A stretch of DNA of 64,000 bases from Ornithodoros turicata (taxonomy: Eukaryota > Arthropoda > Arachnida > Ixodida > Argasidae), in assembly GCF_037126465.1 (NCBI RefSeq), contig NC_088210.1, forward strand, positions 10,872,011-10,936,010, read 5' to 3'. The position numbers were made by a program, and so were the translations under genes. The stretch's first letter is position 1. Every line of letters starts with the position of its first letter. Of this stretch, positions 20,402 through 31,079 are shown in pieces. A model generated the notes under the pieces. The model was not told the DNA's origin. It ran no database searches and saw nothing but the letters and a program-made list of their open reading frames with translations.

Positions 20402-22472
20402 CACTCTTAACTCCGTACCCTTTAGTAAAGGGTAAAAAATCGCAATATTTTACCCTCTATTTCAGAAGCTACCAGGTACCCTCTGAGTGACCCCTTTTAT
20501 AAAAGTTACAAGGAAACCCACTAATTAGAGGTTACGGCCTTCAATCCAGCACCTGCCCGTAAAGGTTACGCCAACGTGCGGCTTTTTATACAGGATGTTC
20601 ATTTTTATTCGCAACAGAGTAGCGCTCATTTGGCAGGCGGGTTATGTGAATCTTTGCTAATTAGTCGATCCGTAGTTACAAACACATGCGTCAGGAAATG
20701 TCGGAAATGTTTGTAACTACGGATGGGTTAATTTGCGAAAATTAACATAACCCACCTGTCAAATGAGCGCTAGTGTGATGCGAATAAAAACAAACACCCT
20801 GTGCGTGGGATATGGACAGACATTTACAGAACACACCAATGTACCAAAATGAACCAGCAGAAAAGGAGATCTTGAACATATGTATATTACAAAAACAGAA
20901 GTCTGTCGAGAGGTGACACATTGTGCACAAGTGCGATTCTGGTGTGAGGAGAAACCATGGTCGCTTTATCATGTATGTGGAAAAAAGAACTATCTTCTAA
21001 GTGAGAAGCAATGCATAAAAGTGCGAGGAAGCTAGCGAGTCAAAACAACTGACCTATGTTTGCTAAGCTGAACACACCCAACGAAATGGAGAACTGCAGC
21101 AGAAAAAAATTTATTCCACATTCGTGTTGCAGAGGCGAGCGCTAATGGCAATACAGTATTACATAAAACGCACACAACCTTGAGGAATATGAGTGTACAG
21201 TAACGCAGGAGAGACTACATTACTGCGTTATCAGCGTTGGAGGCGCTCTGGGACGAGTTTGTGAGGTACTGCATTGCGCTGGTGACGGTATGTGAACCTG
21301 CATGTGGGATCCTGGGAACAAAAGTTTGGGCAATGAGAGTAACATTTACGGAACCATTCAAATCCGTACAAAGCACAAGGTACAAAGCAGCATAAATGCG
21401 GGAAGGCGTTCACTCCGCGATTGAGTCTTAGAATATCGTAAGAATACAACAAGTAGGAAGCTGCGAATTATATATCTCGATGCATATATCCGCAGCTCGC
21501 AAAATGCACGCCGGTGTATTGACTTGGCGACCAAGTAAGAGCAGAAAAGTAGCAAGCGTAAGTGGCGTTCATATGCAGGACCGCAAAACGCTTGCCATAA
21601 TCACAACAAACCTGCGCTAAGAGCTCTTGCTATCAAAATAACGCGCGTACCTAGCACAAAATGTACACTTACCCAGTGTATGAAGTGTGTGAATTAGGGC
21701 TGCGGTGGTGACGTTCGTTTTCGGTTATATATTCTTTGCAATCTTCGCACTCACTACACTTTCCACTGAGAACACCGAAAATATACTTGTTTGCTAGCGA
21801 CATCTACCTTTTCCGTTGTTCCTGACGACACTATGATAAACGCGAGGAAAACCACTGATTAAAACAGATTACACTTGTTAACGGACGGACGACGAGCGTT
21901 AAGCGTTTCAAGGAAACCGCTCTCAGTGTGGATAGACCTAGACCAGGCTCGGCTACGCAGCGAAATCGGAAATCTTGGTGGTTGCGGCATTGACAATTGT
22001 TTTCCACCCTTTAGAAAGAAACATACTATCAGTATTTCAGACTGCGAACTTATAATCTGTGTTCATACAGCATTGATAACATGTAGTTGACGTATAGGTG
22101 ACGCTGAAACAGATAAAAAATAACAGCGTAGATTCGCAACTGTCGTCTCGAATGGGAGGCTGAAACGCGGCATTATGCTGAAAAACAAAAGGAAAACGAA
22201 CGATAAGAAACTAACAAAGAGATTATCGTTGGAGATTTTGCTTAGAAGTTACAGTGTCGGAGTATAGAGGGTACATTTATAAGTTACAACAAGCTGTTTT
22301 TGTTTTTTCCGAGATGTAACTTCTATTCGTGTTGTAAAGACATGACCTTGGTCGCTTTTAACCTCTAAATATACGTTACAGTGGTGTAACCTATAAGAAA
22401 TCTCGAAATCTACGTCTATGCAGAAGTTACATGTTTCTAAAAGTTACAATAAAAGGTACGGGTTTAAGAGTG
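20402..22472. mobile_element. 2.07-kb CACTCTTAA-ended element
   Basis: TA at 20400-20401 and 22473-22474. Ends CACTCTTAACTCCGTACC and, inverted, CACTCTTAAACCCGTACC, extending with TTTTA. Repeated GTTACA/TGTAAC motifs near both ends. The interior has only short frames (up to 76 codons) without domains, so it appears non-autonomous or badly decayed. Another palindrome (20591-20801) is inside. Confidence 0.7.
20591..20801. mobile_element. Palindromic MITE, CAGG(A/G)TGTT ends
   Basis: Arms of about 95 bp (TTATTCGCA...GCGCTCATTTG) pair across a short loop near 20695. TA precedes the left end; the right flank is not TA. Confidence 0.75.
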
Positions 22473-22474
22473 TA

Positions 22475-22655
22475 GGATGCAAGAAAGGAACATCTGTTAC
22501 GTGATGAATCACTCTTTTCAGACACAAAACAATCTTTCAAGGTTTGCTTATAGTTGAGTCTTGAGTTTGATTATATATAAAAATCAAACTCAACTTCGGA
22601 CAGTTGTGTTCGTTTTGTTGTGTCCTGGTAAGACAGCCGACCCGCATTCAATATA
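22475..22655. other. No feature recognised
   Basis: Short AT-rich gap, with AATCAAACTCAA and its complement nearby. Confidence 0.35.
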
Positions 22656-22659
22656 CCAC

Positions 22660-23290
22660 GCTGCCTCTATTCCACAAGACCGCGTGTATCTCGTGACAAC
22701 CGTCATCTTCTTCATCACATTTCCTTGTCCTCTTTAACCCGGGCACAGCAGCTTTGATGTCTCGGAAAATAATTTCCAACGGCACGGAACGCAAGATGCC
22801 TTACTGGGTGTCGCGGCCTGGTACTGCTTTTGTTCAGCGGTAGGATATAATTTCTTTCTTGCTTCCAGATCTCGCCTCCAGGAGCTCTCTTTCTTGGGAG
22901 CTGTATCAGATGAGCACTCCGTTAAAGGTGACGTCTGCGAGGAATCCGGAATTCAATGTTAAAGTGATATCCACCCTGGAGATGCCTTCCAAGAAGACAA
23001 CAGCGAGAAAGTTTCGAAAAATTCGTACGTGTTTTTTTTTATAAAACATAAAAAAAACACACATCGAATTCGAAACCAACTGCCAACTTCCGGTTGAACC
23101 GTCTCTTCCCTGCTTCGCCTCTTCCGGTGACGTAATTGGCATTGCCGGCGAGATTGCCCATCGCTCAGCTGACGGTGTCGCCAGGCTGGTTGCAATCCGA
23201 TATCACCGAAAGCATGAACGCAGATGTTTCTAGCGACTGTTCGGAAGCAGACTTTCGAGTCCGCAGACCGCATTTTGTGACCTACAGCCT
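22660..23290. repeat. Host repeat R, empty at both TTAA sites
   Basis: Paralogue of 15150-17000. TTAA at 22734-22737 and 22922-22925 correspond exactly to the two occupied sites. The T-rich run near 23030 is also shared. Confidence 0.75.
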
Positions 23291-23347
23291 GTTTTCATAA
23301 CCGACTCCAGTGACGTCGGTCCACACACTGTTGCCGGAATTCAAGCG

Positions 23348-23880
23348 CACTCTAAGAAAAAAAGGAGTAAAACGGGGAGTAATTGCAGCTTCTACTCCCC
23401 TAGTCTGCAATTACTCCCCATTTTGGTCCCCTAACACAACATTTAGTCCCGACATATACTCCCCAGGACTGCAAATTGTCACTAAACTTCGCGAATGGTC
23501 TCCTGAATGCAAAAGTCTACGTAAGTATGTGCCCTTGGTCAATTTGAAGGGCATAAGGCTGTATAACTCAGACAACGTAGCAATTTTCCAGCCACACAGA
23601 GTAAGAAACAGTTAGCGCATCTTTCTTCGCAAATTGTGCCCTAGTATGGCGCAAGATTTTATATCACTCGATTTATCACGGTTGACGGTTTGCTTCAAAG
23701 TATTTTCATGCGTGCGCACCAATTATGTACCTGGGACTCTTACAACAGCGCGTGAAATGCGGTCTTCACTCTGTGACATTCATTTGCTCCCGTGCATTTA
23801 CTCCCGAAAGGGACTATTTTCTGTGGCAATGCAATTACTCCCCAAAAGGAGTAAAAGTACTCCTTTTTTTTCTTAGAGTG
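23348..23880. mobile_element. CACTCTAAG-ended inverted-repeat element, copy 1
   Basis: Ends CACTCTAAGAAAAAAAGGAG and the inverted match at 23860-23880. Interior has TACTCCCC/GGGGAGTA motifs. CG, not TA, flanks both ends. Opposite-orientation copy at about 54146-54651. Confidence 0.75.
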
Positions 23881-24900
23881 CGGGAGCGCGCAGAGGGCAG
23901 GAAAATCCGATTAAATTCATTTCCTAGTGTTTCCGACCGTTTCAAAACGAAATATTCCGGCTGAATGTATATTTCAGTTACCCACTATATTCCGATCGCT
24001 CTTTCAGTTCAACTGCTTGTCCGAACACCACCTCTATAAGGAAACACGAAGCAGCATTTCATATGGGTGGACCTCGATATTCCCGGTTACGAAATCGCCG
24101 ATAAGGAAATTCTCGTTCTCGAAACAAGGAAAATCAAGGAAAAGGCTCGACTGCTGCGTAAGATGGTATATGCCGCGTTTAGAAACACGGTATTACTATT
24201 TAACCAGCCAAATTTACGGGTTTTCAAAGTCTGTCCAAGTCGTTTTAGCGAACGAAAGCCAAATTTTAGCGGCCGTTAGGCTTAGCGGGGCAGACACGAC
24301 GGAACACCACGTCGGTTAGTTTATTATTAGGTTAGTCCAAGTTTAGTGTTTGCATCTCTCTGTCCAGGTCAGTCTAAGTTCGCTGTTGGCAGTTTCCCGC
24401 GTGCGACTGTGCATTTTATAGTCAAATAACGTTCATTTCCAGTAGTTCATTTTGCAGCGGGGATTTCGATCACTTCATTTCGAGGCACACCCTTTCAGAT
24501 CGCTCAAAACCCGTCTACTTAGTTAGATCTCAGCTAGCTGAGCGACCGTGCAAAATATTTTCGCTGGACAGTGTCTCGTCACTGCGCAATTGAATTTATA
24601 AGCAGCATGACCTCGGAGGCGAGACCCCGTCCTGCCGCGGCGAGGAGGGTGGGAGTCTGGGAGATGAGCTCTCATTTACATTGAAAACTCGTGTCACCTG
24701 CTATACGGAACACGGCGCCACGCTGACCGACTATCGCTTCGGACGAGACACCTAATTGACACTCCCATCGTTTTCCACTGTCCTTGGGGATAATGTCAAC
24801 CTCACTCGCTCTGGGGAGCGCATGCAAATCAAAGACCTCGCGCGCGCGTATACTGGAGGTCAGGTGAGCTCGTTCTTCTTGTGTATAAGAACGCGTACAA
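23881..24900. other. No gene recognised
   Basis: A 130-codon plus-strand frame (23927-24319) has no recognisable domain. No repeat relationship found in this window. Confidence 0.35.
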
Positions 24901-24904
24901 TTCG

Positions 24905-25075
24905 CCGCGACCGGAAACAATAGAAAAAAGCGGAGAAGAAGAATAAAAAAAAGGAAAGGCAGAAGAGGATAAGCAAAAAGAAGGAGTAGATAAAGAAAGA
25001 GAAAACGAAAGAGGAAAAGAAACAGAAACAGAAGAAGATAGAGAGAAAGAAAAAGGAAGAAGGAGGAGACGGATA
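24905..25075. repeat. Purine-rich tract
   Basis: About 170 bases, more than 85% A or G on the plus strand (GAA, AAG, GGA units). The minus-strand frame across it (PSSFFFLSIFFCFCFF) is a composition artefact. Confidence 0.75.
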
Positions 25076-25165
25076 GTTAATGTAAACGCTGAAAAGGGAG
25101 TTTAATAACCCTGTCACACGGCAAACCGAACGGCATTCCCATCGAATGACAATCGCATCGAATGT

Positions 25166-25678
25166 AGGAAGGGAGTTGTCTCAGGACAGAAGCCGCCGAT
25201 ATTTCGAACAGAGACTGTTCTTCTTCTGGGCACCGTCCTCATCATTGGCATGGTATTTAAAGGGTTAGGTGTGACGTGTTTAAAGGTTCATGCGAATTGT
25301 GGGTCAACAGCCCGGAGGGAAGAAAGGGTCCGTACGGGCTTCTACGGCCGGAGTGAATGGCTGCTTTGTTAGAGTGTGGAGGGGATTATGTGAACGTAGT
25401 GATCTAGGCTACAGACCGGTTACAGAAAAATGGAAGGTTCACGAACACGTGGACGAAACGGGACAACAGGCAAGAATTGGCAAGCATAGCGAAAGATAAG
25501 GAGGTTAGTGGTTACGTGGGGAAAATTCCAGAAGGAGCAAAGGATTTTTTTAAAATATATATTTGTAATACAAAGTTGTGGCATGCAATAAAGAGAGCAG
25601 AAAGCAGTGGCCATGCAGAACATAACAGATGATAATGAAGGTAGAAGGAAAAAGCATATTTTATTTCACATTATTATT
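25166..25678. mobile_element. Retroposed fragment, possibly Penelope-like terminal region
   Basis: Bounded by a perfect 14-bp duplication ATCGCATCGAATGT (25152-25165 and 25679-25692), so it is one insertion. On the minus strand TGATGAGGACGGTGCC and, further on, TTCGAAATATCGGC resemble the TGATGA...GAAA arrangement seen near Penelope-like termini that contain hammerhead motifs. The core is not canonical. No protein is recognisable. Confidence 0.45.
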
Positions 25679-26129
25679 ATCGCATCGAATGTCATTCGTT
25701 TGCCTTACGTCCAGCTACACGAAGAAACAGAATGTCATTCGCAAATGATGTCAGTGTCGATAATTAAGACACCAGGGCTGAACATACGAAGCATTATACA
25801 GGTACCGTATATTAGTTATAGTTTTATTTCTTTTGCTCGAAACTAGCGAAACATTCGATTATGTCACAAAATCGTTGCGTTTTCGACGACACTCAATTGG
25901 CTAAGTATCACACGCAAAGACAAGGAAGAAGCCTATCTGCACCGCACTAGCAACGTGGAGAATGGGAACGAGGGTACTTCTCCGAAAAACAGTGTTCAGC
26001 CTTTCTTCCTTCGTGTCAAAAGTGATCAAATCTGTGATAAAAGATTGGAGTACGACCTTTCATTCGTCTCTCATTTCTTGAAACGGTTTATCGTTGTTGT
26101 TTTTGCCTACCTCTCTCCTACCTTGCCTA

Positions 26130-26377
26130 CACTCTTAAAAATGAACTTCACCTCATAGCACGCTCCTAGCCAACCATTATCTCGAATGATATTGTTATCT
26201 GCCATGATTTGTTGAAAACGGGGGCGTACGCCATTTCTGTGACACTTATGCTTTTCATAATTGTCCCAGAAAAGGCGTACGCCCCGTGTTTTCAACAAAT
26301 CAGGGCAGATAACGATATCATTCGAGATAATGGTTGGCTAGGAGCGTGCTATGCGGTGAAGTTCATTTTTAAGAGTG
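26130..26377. mobile_element. M1 MITE
   Basis: TA at 26128-26129 and 26378-26379. Both arms carry a shortened G run next to GCGTACGCC compared with the family. Confidence 0.93.
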
Positions 26378-26568
26378 TACCTCTCTACTGCGAGGGTACG
26401 CTGTCGGTGCGAATGGGAAAAGCGAATTAGTTCCCCAAACGCGTTCGTTGGGCGAATATCATTCGCATGTATTCCCATTTGATTTCACCGTGCGACACAA
26501 AACGAATGTCATTCAGTGCGAATACCATTAGCTGGGAACGACATTCAATTTGCCATGTGACAGGAGTA

Positions 26569-26700
26569 TTAGGAAACCGTGTGCACCCTTCAATTCCTTA
26601 TCCGTATCGCTATATCAGCCAATCAGCTATTGCTACGCTGATAGCTGATTGGCTGATAGCGTTACGGAAAAGGAATCAGGGGGCGCTCACGGTTTCCTAA
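26569..26700. mobile_element. 132-bp palindrome, TTAGGAAACCG ends
   Basis: Arms (CCTTATCCGTATCGCTATATC...) pair along nearly their full length with the centre near 26638. It abuts the previous element. Confidence 0.8.
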
Positions 26701-26725
26701 AACTCCCTAATTATACAAGGACGTA

Positions 26726-26974
26726 CACTCTTAAAAATGAACTTCACCGCATAGCACGCTCCTAGCCAACCATTATCTCGAATGATATCGTTATCTGCCC
26801 TGATTTGTTGAAAACGGGGGGCGTACGCCATTTCTGTGACACTTATGCTGTTCATAATTGTCACAGAAAAGGCGTACGCCCCCTGTTTTCAACGAATCAG
26901 GGCAGATAACGATATCATTCGAGATAATGGTTGGCTAGGAGCGTGCTATGCGGTGAAATTCATTTTTAAGAGTG
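26726..26974. mobile_element. M1 MITE
   Basis: TA at 26724-26725 and 26975-26976; both arms have GGGGGGCGTACGCC or its complement in place of GGAGGC. Confidence 0.93.
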
Positions 26975-27016
26975 TAGAACAGAGACACGGGACGACGCGC
27001 TATAGTTACAACTGTA

Positions 27017-27253
27017 CACTCTTAGAAATGAACTTCACCACATAGCACGCTCCTAGTCAACCATCATCCCCAATGACAACGTTCTCGCCCCTGATTTGTT
27101 GAAAACGGGAGGAGGAGCCTATTTTGTGCCGTGCATAATGGCACAAAATAGGCTCCTCCTCCCGTTTTCAACAAATCTAGAGCGAGAACGTTGTCATTCG
27201 GGGTGATGGTTGGCTAGGAGCGTGCTATGTGGTGAAATTCATTTTCAAGAGTG
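27017..27253. mobile_element. M1 MITE, subfamily 2
   Basis: TA at 27015-27016 and 27254-27255. Inner arm GGAGGAGCCTATTTTGTGCC mirrored on both sides; GACAACGTTCTCGCC in place of GATATCGTTATCTGCC. Confidence 0.92.
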
Positions 27254-27255
27254 TA

Positions 27256-27648
27256 GGTTTTATAACACCTTGAATTGAACGAACAAATATCGGAAAATCA
27301 CTGAGGTAATGTACAAACCCGTCCCCTACCCACCGTCACGAGACCAAACCGGAACAGAGTTATCTTTGCTTGATTCCGGTTCTTTCCAGAAACGTTATCT
27401 CATTGGCACTTAACGCTAATGAAGGTTGGCTGATATATACATTCGATACGGCCCCGTGTATACAGTACGCTTCGATTATCTCTCTCGTGGTCTGAAGTTT
27501 TGATATGGCCACCACTTCCGTGTTATGAAAATTCGGGTGGCATATTCCCACAGTCTCTGGTATGGACAGTGAAATTCCCGGAAGGTGTCGATTTTTTGAG
27601 CTGCCGCATGTTCACGTAATCTCACATTGACGCACGCCTGGTATGTCC
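27256..27648. other. No feature recognised
   Basis: Unassigned gap between two M1 copies. Confidence 0.35.
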
Positions 27649-27650
27649 TA

Positions 27651-27899
27651 CACTCTTAAAAATGAACTTCCCCGCATAGCACGCTCCTAGCCAACAGTCA
27701 TCTCGAATGATATCGTTATCTTCCCTGATTTGTTGAAAATGAGAGGCGTACGCCTTTTCTGTGACACTTATGCTGTTCATAATTGTCACATAAAAGGCGT
27801 ACGCCTCCCGTTTTCAACAAATCAGGGCAGATAACGATATCATTTGAGATGATTGTTGGCTAGGAGCGTGCTATGCGGGGAAGTTCATTTTTAAGAGTG
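27651..27899. mobile_element. M1 MITE
   Basis: TA at 27649-27650 and 27900-27901. Terminal variant CTTCCCCGCAT on the left is mirrored by ATGCGGGGAAG on the right. Confidence 0.93.
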
Positions 27900-27989
27900 T
27901 ATAGACCGACGCCCGCATGAAGGCGGAAATCTGCGAACAGCACTCTGCTGACAATTCCTGTACTTCTTTATTTTATATTTTTTACATTC

Positions 27990-28082
27990 TGTGTTAGCGC
28001 CGCGAAGCAATTGTGGCTATGAGCGGCGTACAGATGTGGACAGATGGAGGGAGGACAGCAGGAAGGTGCGGGGGACATGCGT
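27990..28082 (-). repeat. SINE C tail, truncated
   Basis: GTGTTAGCGCCGCGAAGCAA then GGACAGATGGAGGGAGGACA; the tRNA head and core are missing. Confidence 0.75.
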
Positions 28083-28094
28083 AGTACGCTTCAT

Positions 28095-28410
28095 AGGCCC
28101 TCCCGAAATAATTACAGGGCACTATGTGACCTCTATATCACCGTTAACGGCGCCAAATGAACAAGCACGAAACAGTTTGGACGTATAGCGGCATGAGAAA
28201 GAAATTGGAACTTCGCGCTAACGAATAGTTATCCTGCAGGCGGGTTAGATATTCCACTCTTTTCTCTCTCTCTCTCTTTTTCATTCGTTCCTTTCTTAAT
28301 GTGTCACTTCATCATCCCACCAAAGTCTAGTGCTTTTCTTTCTTTAAAGTGCAACTCCCGGGACTCGGAAAATGGCGTTTATCTCATTTAGTCAATGAAA
28401 AGAAGGTACC
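28095..28410 (+). repeat. Dispersed repeat F, copy 1
   Basis: About 315 bp present in inverted orientation at 60375-60690: shared GAAATAATTAC, TCACCGTTAACGGCGCCAAA, CTAACGAATAGTTATCC, CACTCTTTTCTCTC, TCATCCCACCA, and TTTATCTCATTTAGTC. Confidence 0.8.
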
Positions 28411-29040
28411 TCAAGGATTCTGGAGAGAGCACCCGTCTCCTTGCAACGACGCCGGCGTCTGGGGAGGGTCACGTGGTCGAGAAGTCACGTGACGCTGATC
28501 GAAAGAGGGAAAAAATGGGAGAGATGTCCTCCCCTCCTTGTGTTTTCTCGAAGGTCGGAGCGGTCGGAGTCACAGGGGTGGCATCCAATGTATTGCTTCG
28601 TAGACGAAAGCGTGCTGGGCGAACGCAATGCATCCTGGACAGGTCCTGGTCGCACGTCACAGCAAACGTCAAGGCACACGTGACCTTAAAGATGGCGGCG
28701 CCCGTGATCGGCGGCCAAACCGTTTGTAAACAATGCGTTTGTTGTTTCTGGACGACGTTTTGGACGTTTTTCGATCACAGTAATTATTTTTATCCGATAA
28801 TCTCGCAGTAAAACGCGCAGTTTTACACATAAAGCCTCGTATTGTTGACAACTTCCAAAGATGTGATGACGACCGCGCGTTAAGACTTACCGAGCCGATG
28901 CGATATACTTAAACTAAGGTGAAATGGGCTACCATGTTACGGAAGAAGCACCGCATAGTTTACGCTGGCAAAATACGGTCATCTCTTGGCGTTATGACGA
29001 CGGAAATATGTCGGTAAGCGGCAAAACGACATGTAAACAA
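28411..29040. other. No gene recognised
   Basis: Moderately GC-rich; two CACGTG motifs (near 28469 and 28486). A 138-codon plus-strand frame (28395-28811) has no recognisable domain. Confidence 0.35.
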
Positions 29041-29044
29041 AGTC

Positions 29045-29150
29045 ACATGACCTCAAAATGACGTTTTCTATGACGTGCGACCAGGACAAGATGGCAGTTT
29101 TGCCAAAAGCACCCGCTTGAGGGTAGTTACAACAATGGCGGGTTTGTGTC
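29045..29150 (+). repeat. Dispersed repeat G, copy 2
   Basis: CCTCAAAATGACGTTTTC and CTTGAGGGTAGTT, as at 14180. Confidence 0.6.
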
Positions 29151-29680
29151 ACCCCTGAGGGTCGGAGTATATGTCACGTGGAGAAGACGCGAACCCCGTC
29201 TTCCGACCCCGGAAGACGCGAAGGGCAACGACGTTGCCAGATGAGAGCCGGCCGCTCCGTCGGAGTCTAACATGACGTCACAGTTCTCAAAAATAAAAAT
29301 TAATTCTCCCTAACTTTCGCGCCACGTAGAGCCAAAATATTTTGCAGGAATGTAAAGTGAGACAAAAAGATTTCTGTAACGTAACTTTGGTAGGATTCTG
29401 AAGACACGAGACTTGGCGCATATTCCCAACAGGGGTGATGGTCCAGTGGACCTTTTTCACAGCTGCTTATGCGCATGCGCTGCGGCACCGGTGACCTTGG
29501 GTGCGCCGGACAAGGTGATCTCCGTATTCAATAGATGGGGACGACAGGAGTGGGGACAAGTGGGGACACCGCACGAACTCGTCGGCCGCACTCTAAGATC
29601 GGTTTTGGCCCTTTATGCTAACCACTTGGGTTTGTTATGGCGCGCGCCGAGGGTAGTTCGCGTTCCATTGTGTCAGCCTC
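29151..29680. other. No feature recognised
   Basis: Imperfect GTCTTCCGACCCCGGAAGAC hairpin at about 29200. No gene. Confidence 0.35.
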
Positions 29681-29684
29681 AGAT

Positions 29685-29719
29685 AAAAAAAGAAAAAGAA
29701 CAACAACAACAACAAAAAA
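29685..29719. repeat. A-rich/(AAC)n tract
   Basis: AAAAAAGAAAAAG followed by (AAC)5. It marks the point where the Penelope-like frame is lost and may be the tail of another retroposed sequence. Confidence 0.6.
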
Positions 29720-30035
29720 CTGGGTGACATTGTCCGTGGGATGTTCGAATGTAAACTTGAGGCCGCCTCCATGTTGGTGGAATGCGTGTTATATTCCTTC
29801 GGGAGTATATCGGGCCCCGTAACACATTCCTCTGATAACACGAGTCGTATAGGCTCTCAAAAAATCATCAACTTATCTAAGTAATTTTTCAACCCATATC
29901 TCCGGAAGCATCCTGTTCAAATTAGAGCCCACATATGATAGGTACATATCACAAAGCACGGGTGCTACAGACGAACCTATGCAAATATACCACTTTCTTT
30001 GGAGGTAAGCGTGTTGCCCGTCGAAGACGATGGTG

Positions 30036-30300
30036 GTTATAGGATGATCACTTTCCACGCCGCGGATGGGAGGTGACACGGGTTCGAGTCCTGTCACCGG
30101 CTGTGCTGCCTGAGGTTTTCCCTGGGTTTTCCGAAGACTTTCCAGACGAATGTCGGCACAGTTCCCCCTGAAGCCGGCCCAGGACGCATACTGACCCCTC
30201 TGTCCTCCACTCCTTCCTGCTGTCCTCTCTCCATCTGTCCACATGTGTACGCCGCTCATAGCCCCAGTTGTTACTGCACGTCGCTAACACGGCATTAAAA
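30036..30300 (+). repeat. SINE C inserted in the Penelope-like ORF
   Basis: Starts within the tRNA head (AGGATGATCACTTTCCACGC), box B GGGTTCGAGTCC, full core, body and tail GCTAACACGGCATT plus A7. It separates two consecutive RT motifs. Confidence 0.85.
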
Positions 30301-30382
30301 AAATGAATAAGGTTCATGCGCTACAGAGTAGAACAGGTCTTCGATATCCACGGACATAAGTTGGATCACCTTTTGTGAACTA

Positions 30383-30514
30383 CAGGTTTTCCCGGCGATT
30401 TTAATCAAAGTGCCAGCTAAATTAATCCATGCCCCATAAAGTTTGCATGGCATGTGAATTAATTTTAGTTGGCACTTTAGATGGCACTTGGATTAAAATC
30501 GCCGGGGAAACCTG
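30383..30514. mobile_element. 132-bp TA-flanked palindrome
   Basis: TA at 30381-30382 and 30515-30516. Arms CAGGTTTTCCCGGCGATTTT... pair almost perfectly, with a 10-bp offset from a TTGGCACTTTAGATGGCACTT duplication in the right arm. Confidence 0.85.
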
Positions 30515-30980
30515 TAGATACTGTATTGCCACTTCTGAATTACGTAGGTGTTACGTAAGGCTCACAGGGCTTGAGGGCTGTAAGATATATGTTTCTCCAA
30601 AACTCGTGACACTGTTCTCTGCTACGTCATCCTTACAGATACAAGGGGGTTGGTCCACTTTGTGTGTTGGTCCACGTTGTGTGGTTTGACCACCATAAAA
30701 GTCTAAAACAATCCTTTAGGCACTTGAGAATGGCCCTCCCGAGTCCCTGCAACTCCCGTTGTAGACATTGGTCTAGCATGCTCTGCCGTGCGGTCTTGTG
30801 CCTCGATGGGTCTACGTCAATGAAGTTCTTGCCCATGACGCTCATCTTCTTGTGGTTGAAGGATCTGCTGGTGAGAACTACAAAGTCGCCTTCCTTATCG
30901 GAGTTGAGTAGCATAAAGTTTTCCTTTGGCAGGAACTCACGGACCCGTATTGTGGGGCGCTTTCTTCCCTGTGTAGCGAC

Positions 30981-31079
30981 GGGGGTGGGGTGGGGGATAT
31001 ATTTATTAGACGAAAAAGAAAAAAAAAACGAAGGAAAGGTCAGCCAAACGGGACGGCGGCTGGCTATTCCGGAAAGAAA
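30981..31079 (-). repeat. LINE-T 3'-end insertion, 99 bp
   Basis: On the minus strand: TTCCGGAATAGCCAGCCG, CCCGTTTGGCTGACC, a T tract, TCGTCTAATAAATA (poly-A-signal-like) and a C-rich tail. Flanked by TAGCGAC at 30974-30980 and 31080-31086. The same end occurs at 44160-44245. Confidence 0.85.

Larger units (their letters stand above)
25109..26566. mobile_element. 1.46-kb element with CTGTCACA(C/T)GGCAAA ends
   Basis: Left CCCTGTCACACGGCAAA and the inverse right TCCTGTCACATGGCAAA, followed on both sides by GAA(C/T)G(G/T)C(A/G)TTCCCA. GAATGTCATTCG palindromes recur inside. It contains a retroposed insertion (25166-25678) and an M1 copy (26130-26377). Superfamily unknown. Confidence 0.65.

Noticed and set aside
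24860..25117. Minus-strand frame rich in F and S, possible membrane protein
   Set aside because: Produced by the purine tract; no other support.
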